DNA of 64,000 bases from Leptolyngbya sp. SIO1E4 (GTDB lineage Bacteria > Cyanobacteriota > Cyanobacteriia > Phormidesmidales > Phormidesmidaceae), in contig JAAHFU020000001.1 of the NCBI GenBank assembly GCA_010672825.2, positions 434,001-498,000 of the forward strand, given 5' to 3'. Position 1 is the first letter of the stretch. Each line of letters opens with the position of its first letter. Both the position numbers and the translations under genes were made by a program. The notes beneath the pieces were generated by a model. That model worked only from the letters and a program-made list of their open reading frames with translations. It was not told the DNA's origin and ran no database searches. Shown in pieces: positions 36,266 through 44,358 of the stretch.

Positions 36266-37687
36266 ATGGGTGGATTAATTATTGCAGGCGATCGCAGTGG
36301 CGCTGGCAAAACGACCGTAACGATGGCAGTATTATCAGCCCTGAGGGCTCAGGGAGCCACTGTTCAGGCATTCAAAGTGGGGCCAGACTACATCGACCCC
36401 ATGTTTCATCGCGCCATTACTGGGCGTCCGGCCTACAATCTAGACCCAGTACTGACCTCTGAAGCCTACGTGCAGCGATGCTTTCAGCGTCACCGTGCCA
36501 CCGCACCCTATGCTGTCGTAGAAGGGGCGATGGGCCTATTTGATGGGGCTGGTGGCACCGACTGGGCCAGCACCGCCCACATTGCTCGTCTGCTCGCCTG
36601 CCCCGTGCTACTAGTGGTGGACTGTGCTCGCCTGTCGCGATCGCTGGCCGCCATCGTCCACGGCTACAAAACCCTGGATTCTCGGGTAAATATCGCTGGG
36701 GTAGTCTTGAATCGGGTAGGCAGCGATCGCCACCTCGCCATGCTGAAAGCTGCGATCGCATCCATTCGGGTGCCTGTACTGGGGGTGCTGCGCCGAGAAG
36801 ATGCAATCACTCTGCCGGATAGACATTTGGGGCTGGTGCCCACAGATGAGTTGTCTGACCTGCCGGAACGGTTTCATCGCCTGGCAGCCCTCGGGCAGCG
36901 GTGCTTTGATTGGGCGCAGTTGGAACTGTTATTCAAACAACCTTCAATCGACGTCTTGGATGGCCCTCTAAATCCCCCAATTCTGGTGGATTTCAATGCG
37001 AGTTCCCCCCAAAGTTGGGGGGCAGGGGGGGCTAGCCCTTCCAGTTATCCCATCAGAGTTGGAATTGCCCGCGATCGCGCCTTCAACTTTTACTACGAAG
37101 ACAATCTGGAAATGCTGACTCGCCTGGGGGCAGAGCTAGTCCCGTTTAGTCCGCTTTCGGATGCAATTTTGCCGCCAGACTTGAACGGGCTGTACCTGGG
37201 GGGCGGCTTCCCAGAGATGTTTGCAGAAGAGTTGTCGCAAAATGAGCCCATGCGTCGGGCGATTGCGCAACAGTTAACGACAGGGCTGCCCACCTACGCA
37301 GAGTGTGGGGGGCTAATGTATCTGTGTCGTGAACTGACGGATTTTGAGGGGCGATCGTGGCCAATGGTCAGTGCACTGCCTGCGACGACGATAATGACCT
37401 CGAAGCTGACGTTGGGTTATCGACAGGTCATGGTGAAGCAAACCAGTCCGCTAGTGACACCAGGGCAGCAGTTTTGGGGTCATGAATTTCATCGCTCAAT
37501 GCTGGAGCCAGTGCCCTCACACCCACTGTATGAATTGGCGTCGTATCCACTGCCGGGGGAGGAGGCTCTATCGCTGGGGGTAGAGGGATGGGGAAGCAAG
37601 ACGATTCATGGGTCGTACGTGCATGTGCATTGGGGCGATCGGGTTGAAATGCCGAAGCGATTTTTGGAGGGGTGCGATCGCCCATAG
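36266..37687 (+). CDS. cbiA: Cobyrinate a,c-diamide synthase
   Basis: 473-aa ATP- and glutamine-dependent amidase of cobalamin synthesis (CbiA/CobB). The N-terminal P-loop domain has AGDRSGAGKTTV and the segment KVGPDYIDPMFH. The C-terminal class-I-like glutaminase half has the nucleophile in AECGGLMYL (Cys347) and the late HEFHRS motif. Between the domains (residues about 233-256) the sequence NPPILVDFNASSPQSWGAGG is encoded by a C-run/G-run repeat and looks like an in-frame insertion in the linker. The catalytic parts are intact, so the enzyme should be functional. Confidence 0.94.
   Translation: MGGLIIAGDRSGAGKTTVTMAVLSALRAQGATVQAFKVGPDYIDPMFHRAITGRPAYNLDPVLTSEAYVQRCFQRHRATAPYAVVEGAMGLFDGAGGTDWASTAHIARLLACPVLLVVDCARLSRSLAAIVHGYKTLDSRVNIAGVVLNRVGSDRHLAMLKAAIASIRVPVLGVLRREDAITLPDRHLGLVPTDELSDLPERFHRLAALGQRCFDWAQLELLFKQPSIDVLDGPLNPPILVDFNASSPQSWGAGGASPSSYPIRVGIARDRAFNFYYEDNLEMLTRLGAELVPFSPLSDAILPPDLNGLYLGGGFPEMFAEELSQNEPMRRAIAQQLTTGLPTYAECGGLMYLCRELTDFEGRSWPMVSALPATTIMTSKLTLGYRQVMVKQTSPLVTPGQQFWGHEFHRSMLEPVPSHPLYELASYPLPGEEALSLGVEGWGSKTIHGSYVHVHWGDRVEMPKRFLEGCDRP
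36964..37032 (+). repeat. Cyanobacterial dispersed repeat inserted in frame in cbiA
   Basis: CCTCTAAATCCCCCAATTCT, then AGTTCCCCCCAAAG and TTGGGGGGCAGGGGGGC, resembles a widespread cyanobacterial intergenic repeat (recalled, not searched). It sits in the interdomain linker and keeps the frame open. Confidence 0.6.
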
Positions 37688-37987
37688 GGGCTGAAATGAA
37701 GCAGTATTAACCGTATCCGTCAATATATCGTCAATAATCCCTGCAAATGGGACAAAGATGTGGAAAATCCCGCTAATTTGTGGATGTGATACAAAATCAG
37801 ATCTGTCTGTGTCTATTGTCAATATTTCAAATATTTTCACTTCAAGTAATCAAGCACTGCGACTCTAATCGCCTCAAAATGTATGCCAGAGCACAACAAA
37901 GAGTGTCAAACCGGTTTGGCATCTATTCTCTTCCCAGAGAAAGAATTCATTGGCGCATAATTGGGGTGCAGCTAGGAGATCAGCACT

Positions 37988-38902
37988 ATGGATTTGGCTC
38001 AGCTAAACAGCGATTACGGCATTCCAGGACAGCTAGAATTCGTCTCTGGCAAAGGAGAGTTTCCCTACATCCAGATCACCAATGACCAGGCCACTGCAGT
38101 CATCTCCGCCTATGGGGGGCAGGTGCTCTCCTTTCAGCCCAAAGGCGCCCCTCAGGACATGATGTTCGTGAGCGAAAACGCCTATTACAAAACAGGCAAA
38201 GCCATTAAAGGGGGCATACCCGTATGTTGGCCGTGGTTTGGGCCAGATCCTGAAGGGGCTGGACGCCCCAGCCATGGCTTTGCCCGCAACCGCCTCTGGC
38301 AGGTACGAGCGGCAGCAGCGCTCCCCAGTGGGGAAACCAAAGTTACCCTTGGCTTCAGCGATACGGAAGATACCCAAGCGCTGTGGCCCTATCCTTTTGA
38401 ACTCGCGATAGAAATCACGGTGGGCACCACCCTCAACATGGCCCTGATCAGTCGCAATCGTGGCGATCGCCCCTTCAACATTACCCAAGCGCTACATACC
38501 TATTTCACTGTGGGAGACATCGCCCAAACGTCAGTCGTAGGTTTGGATGGCACCACCTATATCGATAAGGTAGATGGCAGCCAAGTTAAGCCCCAAAGTG
38601 GCCCAGTAGAGATCGCTGCCGAGGTTGATCGCATCTATCAAGGTGTTCCCAGTGAGTTGATCATCCAAGATGCGGCTTTAGGTCGTCGCATCCGCATTAC
38701 TTCTGCCGGCAACCAAACGACCGTGGTGTGGAATCCATGGTCAGAGATTTCGGTAAAAATGGCTGACCTCGAAGACCACGACTATACCCGCTTCATCTGC
38801 GTGGAAACCACTAATGCCGCTGATGATGTTGTGACGGTTCCGGCCCAAGGAGAATTTCGCTTGCAGGTTATTTATGCGATCAACTCAGGGGCAGCAAGTT
38901 AA
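37988..38902 (+). CDS. D-hexose-6-phosphate mutarotase
   Basis: 304-aa galactose-mutarotase-fold enzyme (YeaD/YMR099C type) that interconverts the anomers of glucose 6-phosphate. Family features are AYGGQVLSFQPKG, the phosphate-binding KAIKGGIPVCWPWFGP, GFARNRLW with the catalytic-site Arg, and the late VVWNPWSE motif. Length is standard. The 300 bases upstream (37688-37987) and 316 downstream (38903-39218) show no gene. It probably supports glycogen and pentose-phosphate metabolism. Confidence 0.92.
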   Translation: MDLAQLNSDYGIPGQLEFVSGKGEFPYIQITNDQATAVISAYGGQVLSFQPKGAPQDMMFVSENAYYKTGKAIKGGIPVCWPWFGPDPEGAGRPSHGFARNRLWQVRAAAALPSGETKVTLGFSDTEDTQALWPYPFELAIEITVGTTLNMALISRNRGDRPFNITQALHTYFTVGDIAQTSVVGLDGTTYIDKVDGSQVKPQSGPVEIAAEVDRIYQGVPSELIIQDAALGRRIRITSAGNQTTVVWNPWSEISVKMADLEDHDYTRFICVETTNAADDVVTVPAQGEFRLQVIYAINSGAAS

Positions 38903-39218
38903 GCTTTAGCCGCAAAAAATGGGAGTGTTCAGGAAACCGTGTTTAACATGCCTGAAACCCGCATTCCTCCTTCAAAAAACGGGCATTGACACAAAAACAG
39001 AACGCTCCCAAAACTGGAAATCAGGCTCAGCCATCTCACAGATTTGGATTAAAACACTAAATAGTTATAGAGAGTTCACCAAACTTTCCGGACAGCAAGA
39101 TCCTTGTAAAGAATCTGCTACTGGAAACGTCTGAACTCTTGCTAATTCAGCTTTACACCTTGCGATGGATGGTCATGGCCATCGTCTGGCTTCCTATGTC
39201 ATAAATCCTCATTTCGCT

Positions 39219-39548
39219 ATGAAAGACCTTCTCCCAAATACTGAAACCTATACGCTATCGCCAAATTCTGCTCCCGAACCTGACTCCCTCGACGCATCTG
39301 ACTCCTCCGATCTCCCTGATTTACCTGATGAGCCGAGCCCCCTCAACAACTCTGACTCTCCTAACGACCCAGCCCCCATGCGTGAGCCTATTCATATCAT
39401 TCTGATTGGCTCCACGGTTGGCGTTAAGCTCGTCGTCGGTGTTCTTCATTCCCTTGGGTTTGCCGAACCCCGAGCCTGGAGCAAGCCTCAAATCGACCCT
39501 AATAGTGGCAAACCTATGCGTATCTTGACTAAATGGATGCGTTATTGA
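39219..39548 (+). CDS. Small conserved hypothetical protein (paralogue B)
   Basis: 109 aa from ATG 39219; an in-frame ATG at 39165 would add 18 residues, and neither has a clear ribosome-binding site. The N-terminal 55 residues are Asp/Ser/Pro-rich and likely disordered (SLDASDSSDLPDLPDEPSP). The C-terminal half (IHIILIGSTVGVKLVVGVL, HSLGFAEPRAWSKP, KPMRILTKWMRY) is a paralogue of the protein at 30999-31235. The function is unknown; having two members 8 kb apart points to a small family in this genome. Confidence 0.65.
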   Translation: MKDLLPNTETYTLSPNSAPEPDSLDASDSSDLPDLPDEPSPLNNSDSPNDPAPMREPIHIILIGSTVGVKLVVGVLHSLGFAEPRAWSKPQIDPNSGKPMRILTKWMRY

Positions 39549-39606
39549 AGAGACTTAAACAATTTCTGGCTAACCACATCTCTATAAGGGCAGGTTTTGA
39601 ATGGTT

Positions 39607-39691
39607 CTATAGCAAAAGGCAGAAAGCAGAAGGCAGAAGGCAGAAATCAAACCCTCGCTGCATAAGGATTCCAGGAAATCCGATTGTCCTA
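39607..39691 (+). repeat. Dispersed element 3, copy A (GCAGAAG heptads plus tail)
   Basis: CTATAGCAAAAGGC, then AGAAAGC/AGAAGGC heptads and the conserved tail GCATAAGGATTCCAGGAAAT ending ATTGTCCTA. The copy at 60623-60720 matches in reverse orientation. Confidence 0.85.
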
Positions 39692-39930
39692 ACGAGTACT
39701 TCAGGTGCAATACCCGGGTGCAAATGTTCGATGCTGGCTAAACCTGCCCCAACCATACGACTCTTGTTTTATCGCGGTTTGCATACGGATAAAGTACGCT
39801 CCAGCCCCCACACTCTAAACCTGTAGAAATTATTCTCTAGCAAAATAAAATTGTGTTAACACCGCTTAGAGAGATAGATAACGGCTTCGGTAGGGCGGTA
39901 AGACGGCGATTCCGGTGACGCGTTGTGAGA

Positions 39931-39990
39931 GGGTCTGGGGGTATTTCGCTACCCCCAGACCCCGTCAACCAGGACGTTCCGCCGTCCTGG
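39931..39990. repeat. Two adjacent perfect hairpins, structured intergenic DNA
   Basis: GGGTCTGGGGGTA with its complement (39931-39962), then CCAGGACG/CGTCCTGG (39969-39990). They lie in a 640-base stretch with no gene (39549-40186), apart from the repeats listed here. This may be another dispersed element or a structured RNA. Confidence 0.65.
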
Positions 39991-40133
39991 ACCTCGCGGA
40001 AAGGAGGGGGCAGTGAGGTGGATGGAACGGTGGGTTCCAGCTGACGATTGGTTGAGTCATGGGAAGTTCGGCAAAGGTTAGTCGCCTCAGTAGATATTGA
40101 GAGTATTTTTCGTTGTTGAATGAATCAGCCCTA

Positions 40134-40175
40134 CCCTAGACCCGGTCTTGACCGAGATGTTCTGGATTCAATCGC
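40134..40175 (+). repeat. Dispersed element 1, partial copy
   Basis: CCCTAGACCCGGTCTTGACC, then GAGATGTTCTGGATTCAA: the right half of element 1, directly before the full copy E. Confidence 0.7.
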
Positions 40176-40188
40176 CCTTCCAAAGATA

Positions 40189-40280
40189 TAGCGGTGTGCA
40201 TTTGGATCAAGCACACCCTAGACCCCAAACCCTAGACCCTGCCTTCACCAAAACGTACTGGATTGACCTGAATAGGGCTA
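40189..40280 (+). mobile_element. Dispersed element 1, copy E (92 bp)
   Basis: Full copy flanked by TA on both sides (40187-40188 and 40281-40282), ending 12 bases before the truncated Uma2 gene, whose missing 3' part would lie here. Confidence 0.85.
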
Positions 40281-40292
40281 TAAATCTTCAGG

Positions 40293-40544
40293 TCATGGTG
40301 ACGGTAGATCCAAAGCTCTGGCACCTACCAAGTCTGCCAGCAGGTCTGCGTCTTTTCCGTGCCTTGGCAAGGACGACATAATCCGAATTTCCTGGGTTTG
40401 CCCGTTATACCGAATCCGCAGCCCGGCTTTATCTAAGCGGCGGGTGAGCAACCGTTCATAGTCATCCCAATTCCGAAAGCGCAGGATGATCTCATCGCCT
40501 GGAGCGAGATCGATACGATCTTCGGTAATGACAGGGAGCGTCAT
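40293..40544 (-). pseudogene. Uma2-family protein, truncated
   Basis: 83 aa matching only the N-terminal part of Uma2 (DUF820) nuclease-like proteins: WDDYERLLTRRLDKAGLRIRY, then IMSSLPRHGKDADLLADLV. The family is usually about 190 aa with catalytic Asp/Glu/Lys residues in the second half, which is missing. The frame ends in ARALDLPSP just before element 1 copy E, so loss of the 3' end is probably tied to that repeat-rich site. A complete homologue is at 57076-57747. Confidence 0.75.
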
Positions 40545-40571
40545 CGCAACTGTCCAATCAGTAAGCCCATG

Positions 40572-41117
40572 CTAACGTACCCGATTTAGACGAGTTGGCT
40601 GCTTCAAAAACCAGACCAATGCGACGCTTTTGAGGGCACCGCCTATCAGACCCGTCATCGCCGCTAGGACGATCCACTGCCACTCGGGCCGCTGAGTGCC
40701 ATAAATCCCAGCGTTGATAGCTAGGGGCACAAACCAGCCAATGCTGATTAGCAACGCCGCGATGGTGATGGGGGGCCACCACTGCCAAAATCGGCTCGTA
40801 CCCCGCAGCACAAAGGCTTGAGCCAGCCCTAAAATCGCACTACCCACAAAAACCATCAGAGATATAGGAGCAGGCGTTATTAGAATCAGCCCCAGCATTG
40901 CGATCAGGGCAGTATAGCCCCCGACGACGGTGCCAAATCCCCAAAAAATTGAGCGAGACCAATACCCCTTAAGGGCAAGTCCTTGGGCGATCGCCAGCAC
41001 CAGCGGCCCTACCATGAGTCCAGGGATCCCCAGAAACCCACAGAAACCCAGGGCGATAGCGGTTGCCAAGATCCAACGGAGGCAGAAGCGCCAATCTTTC
41101 CAAGTTAAAGTCAGCAC
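40572..41117 (-). CDS. Membrane protein, tandem paralogue 1
   Basis: 181-aa hydrophobic protein with about five transmembrane helices (CLRWILATAIALGFCGFLGI; LMVGPLVLAIAQGLAL; GLILITPAPISLMVFVGSAI; ALLISIGWFVPLAINAGIYG; a final GLIGGALKSVALVWFLKQ). It begins with the shared MLTLTWKDWRFCLRW, which is common to the next two genes. A remnant of the 3' end of the 2-oxoglutarate decarboxylase gene precedes the start (FSKQTQVLTC). Gly-rich helices suggest a small channel- or regulator-like membrane protein; no family recognised. Confidence 0.8.
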   Translation of the reverse strand: MLTLTWKDWRFCLRWILATAIALGFCGFLGIPGLMVGPLVLAIAQGLALKGYWSRSIFWGFGTVVGGYTALIAMLGLILITPAPISLMVFVGSAILGLAQAFVLRGTSRFWQWWPPITIAALLISIGWFVPLAINAGIYGTQRPEWQWIVLAAMTGLIGGALKSVALVWFLKQPTRLNRVR

Positions 41118-41208
41118 GTGAGCACCTGGGTTTGCTTGCTAAACAGGGGAAACTTCCAAGTGTCCATAACGGAATAGAGGCTGGATTAAGTCAAGCGACG
41201 ATGAAGGG

Positions 41209-41787
41209 CTAACGACCTGCACTGGGACGCGGCGTTTGTTTCAAAAACCAAACCAGTGCCAGCCCTTTCAGCATGCCGCCAATGAGCCCACAAACTGCAA
41301 TTTGAATGATTGTTTGCCAGAGACCGCCAAAATGGTGGAACAGTGAGCTGTTTGAGGCAAAGGTAAAAAACCAGCCAACGCTGATCAGCCAAGTGATGCC
41401 GCTGGCGAGGGGCCACCAGCGCCAAAATCGACTCACTCTGTCCAGAACAAAGGCTTGAGGCAGGCCTAACAGAGTACCGCAAATCAGGAAGGCGAGGAGG
41501 GACTCACGGAATACTAGGGATTCAGGCATACTGCCCATGCGGAAAGACAATATGAGCATCCCTAGGAAAGCCATTACGGTCAAATAGCTGCCGAGCAGCG
41601 TGGCGATCGCCCAATAGATAGCACGCCTCCAGTAACCGACCAGGGCCAAGCCTTGAGCGATCGCTAACAAAATTGGCCCCACCAGAAAGGCACGCTCGCC
41701 CAACCATATAGAGCCGCCTAGGGTGATCGCGGTTGCCAGCGTCCAGCGCAGGCAAAACCACCAGTCTTTCCAGGTTAGAGTCAACAT
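41209..41787 (-). CDS. Membrane protein, tandem paralogue 2
   Basis: 192-aa homologue of the neighbours: MLTLTWKDWWFCLRWTLATA, AIAQGLALVGYWRRAIYWAI, and the C-terminal GLIGGMLKGLALVWFLKQ. It shares its last 60 or so residues almost word for word with paralogue 3. The decarboxylase 3' remnant lies upstream, as for paralogue 1. Function unknown. Confidence 0.8.
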   Translation of the reverse strand: MLTLTWKDWWFCLRWTLATAITLGGSIWLGERAFLVGPILLAIAQGLALVGYWRRAIYWAIATLLGSYLTVMAFLGMLILSFRMGSMPESLVFRESLLAFLICGTLLGLPQAFVLDRVSRFWRWWPLASGITWLISVGWFFTFASNSSLFHHFGGLWQTIIQIAVCGLIGGMLKGLALVWFLKQTPRPSAGR

Positions 41788-42158
41788 GTGAGCCTGGGTT
41801 TGCTTGCTAAACAGGGGAGATTTCCAAGCATCGATAACGAGAAGGTGTTGATCTTAGAAGATTTCTCGCTGACACAATGCTGGTACGGGCAGGTTTCGTC
41901 AATACTTATCCGTGATGGGCCTTGGCTTCTGGATAAAGCTACCCCAACGAGAGGGATATCTTTTCTCTCAGGAATCGCCCCGAACTACATCCGGTTAAAC
42001 ACACAGCATTGGCAATTTCTAATATAGCTATCGCCAGTATCATTGCAGCATTTAGACCTCTGAAGACCTTTCATAGAGAGGACATCTGTAAGGACAGCAA
42101 ATTTGCTGTCCTTACTTGGGGCAATGAAGGTGGGATCAAGTCAAGCGACGATGAAGGG

Positions 42159-42716
42159 CTAACGGCCTGCGCTGGGATGCGGCGTTTGTTTCAAAAACCA
42201 AACCAGTGCCAGCCCTTTCAGCATGCCGCCAATGAGCCCACAAACTGCAAATAGAATGCTTATTTGCCAGAGACCGCCAAAATGCTGGAACAGTGAGCGG
42301 TTTGAGGCAAAGGTAAAAAACCAGCCGACGCTGATCAGCCAAGTGATGCCGCTGGCAAGGGGCCACCCGCGCCAAAATCGGCTCTGTCCTATCAGCACCA
42401 GGGCTTGAGGCAGCCCTAGCAGAACACCGCTAACCGAGAAGGTCAGGGTCTCCGGCAGTCTGCCGATGCCGAAAGACAATAAGAGCATTCCGATAAAAGC
42501 AACCATGGCCAGATAGCCGCCGAACACCGTGGCGATCACCCAATAGATAGCACGCCTCCAGTAACCGACCAGGGCAAAGCCTTGGGCGATTGCTAACAAT
42601 ACCGGCCCCGCGAAGAAGCCATCTGAGTTTAAACTTCCAGAGACGCTCAGGGCGATCGCCGTCGCCAACGTCCAGCGCAGGCAAAACCATCCGTCTCTCC
42701 AGGTCAGATCAAGCAC
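42159..42716 (-). CDS. Membrane protein, tandem paralogue 3
   Basis: 185 aa, MLDLTWRDGWFCLRWTLATA at the start and GLIGGMLKGLALVWFLKQ near the end. Its start overlaps the stop of the decarboxylase gene (42704) by 13 bases, so it is probably co-translated with it and is the likely ancestral copy of the three. The 370-base gap before paralogue 2 (41788-42158) has the decarboxylase remnant and otherwise nothing recognised. Confidence 0.82.
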   Translation of the reverse strand: MLDLTWRDGWFCLRWTLATAIALSVSGSLNSDGFFAGPVLLAIAQGFALVGYWRRAIYWVIATVFGGYLAMVAFIGMLLLSFGIGRLPETLTFSVSGVLLGLPQALVLIGQSRFWRGWPLASGITWLISVGWFFTFASNRSLFQHFGGLWQISILFAVCGLIGGMLKGLALVWFLKQTPHPSAGR

Positions 42717-44341
42717 GTCAGCGCCTGCGTTTGTTTGCTAAACATCAGATTCTCTCGGTAGTCTACTGGGCAGTCGATGACGGTGGGGACATCTTGTTCA
42801 AGCGCTTCTTTGAGCGTGGGCAGTAAGTCTTCAGTGGTGTCAACCCGGTAGCCCTTTAACCCCATAGACTCCGCCAGTTTCACAAAGTCTGGATTATTAA
42901 AATGCACAAAGGCCGACTCGCCATACTGACTTTGCTGTTTCCATTCGATCAGGCCATAGCCGCCATCGTTAAAAATCAGCGTCACAAACGCAGTCCCTAA
43001 TCGCAATGCCGTCTCTAGCTCCTGGCAGTTCATCATAAAGCCGCCATCTCCAGTGGCCGCAACCACCCTGCGAGAGGGGTGGACAAGCTTAGCTGCAATC
43101 CCCCCTGGAATGGCAATGCCCATGGAGGCAAAGCCGTTGGAAATTAGGCAGGTATTGGGGCGATCGCAATGGTAGTTGCGGGCAATCCACATTTTGTGGG
43201 CACCCACATCAGAAATCACGATGTCGTCTGGCCCTAATACCTGTCGCAGGTCATAAATCAGCTTTTGGGGCTTTACAGGAAAACCCTCATCATGATCGTA
43301 GCGCTGATAATCGGCACGGATTTCTTCCCGGAGTTTGACACTGATCGGGTCTGGTCGGCCTTGCCGGTTAACCCGCTTGAGAATCTCTTCTAGAGAATCG
43401 GCAATATCACCCACCACCTCAACTCGTGGGATGTAGCTACTGTCAATTTCGGCGGGGGTGGCGTTGATATGCAAAATGGGGATATTACTGGCCGGATTCC
43501 ACTTCTTGGGAGAATATTCCACCAGGTCATAGCCCACAGCAATCAGCAGATCCGTCTGTTCGACGCCACAGGAAATAAAGTCCCGCTGCTGCAGACCAAA
43601 GGTCCACAGGGCTAACGGATGGGTATAGGGAATAATGCCTTTGCCCATAAACGTATTCGCGACAGGAATATTTAACGTCGTCGCAAATTTTGTCAGGGCC
43701 TCGCTGGCTTGGGCCCGGATGGCCCCATTGCCCACCAAAATCATCGGGTTCGTAGCCTGGGAAATCGCCACTGCCGCCTGTTGAATGCTCTGCACAGAGG
43801 CATAGGACTTCTCTTGCCCGTCCCGATGCAGGGGCTCTCCGGTAACAGCCATGGCTGCAATATTTTCGGGTAGGTCGATATGAACCGCCCCGGGCTTTTC
43901 GGTCTGGGCCAGTTTGAAGGCTTTCCGCACGATCTCGGGGGTGATGCTGGGGCGCACAATCTGAGCGTTCCATTTCGTCACTGGGGCAAACATTGCCACC
44001 AGGTCTAAGTATTGGTGAGACTCAATGTGCATGCGATCCGTGCCCACCTGACCCGTAATCGCCACGAGGGGAGCCCGATCCAGATTGGCATCTGCTACCC
44101 CAGTCATCAGGTTGGTGGCTCCTGGCCCCAGCGTTGAGAGGCAGACCCCGGCCTTCCCCGTGAGGCGACCGTAGACATCCGCCATAAAGGCCGCCCCCTG
44201 CTCATGGCGAGTAGTGACGAATTGAATAGAGGATTTTTTCAGGGCCTGCAGCACCTGCAGGTTTTCTTCCCCCGGCACGCCAAAAATATACTCAACGCCT
44301 TCATTTTCTAAACATTTGACCAGTAGCTCAGCAGTGTCCAT
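42704..44341 (-). CDS. 2-oxoglutarate decarboxylase (ThDP-dependent, acetolactate-synthase-like)
   Basis: 545 aa from ATG 44341 (GAGGAAA upstream). Thiamine-diphosphate fold: FGVPGEENLQVL with the catalytic Glu, RHEQGAAFMADVYGRLTG, and the cofactor motif GDGGFMMNCQELETALRLGT followed by NDGGYGLIEW. By sequence it is often named acetolactate synthase. Paired with the adjacent aldehyde dehydrogenase it matches the cyanobacterial 2-oxoglutarate decarboxylase / succinic semialdehyde dehydrogenase route that closes the TCA cycle in place of 2-oxoglutarate dehydrogenase (known from Synechococcus sp. PCC 7002). The reaction is inferred from the pairing. Cytoplasmic. Confidence 0.85.
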   Translation of the reverse strand: MDTAELLVKCLENEGVEYIFGVPGEENLQVLQALKKSSIQFVTTRHEQGAAFMADVYGRLTGKAGVCLSTLGPGATNLMTGVADANLDRAPLVAITGQVGTDRMHIESHQYLDLVAMFAPVTKWNAQIVRPSITPEIVRKAFKLAQTEKPGAVHIDLPENIAAMAVTGEPLHRDGQEKSYASVQSIQQAAVAISQATNPMILVGNGAIRAQASEALTKFATTLNIPVANTFMGKGIIPYTHPLALWTFGLQQRDFISCGVEQTDLLIAVGYDLVEYSPKKWNPASNIPILHINATPAEIDSSYIPRVEVVGDIADSLEEILKRVNRQGRPDPISVKLREEIRADYQRYDHDEGFPVKPQKLIYDLRQVLGPDDIVISDVGAHKMWIARNYHCDRPNTCLISNGFASMGIAIPGGIAAKLVHPSRRVVAATGDGGFMMNCQELETALRLGTAFVTLIFNDGGYGLIEWKQQSQYGESAFVHFNNPDFVKLAESMGLKGYRVDTTEDLLPTLKEALEQDVPTVIDCPVDYRENLMFSKQTQALTCLI

Positions 44342-44358
44342 GTCTGTTTCCTCACACG

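Noticed and set aside
42704-44341. Biosynthetic acetolactate synthase (ilvB)
   Set aside because: The aldehyde dehydrogenase partner and the sequence group fit the 2-oxoglutarate decarboxylase better; no small subunit is nearby.
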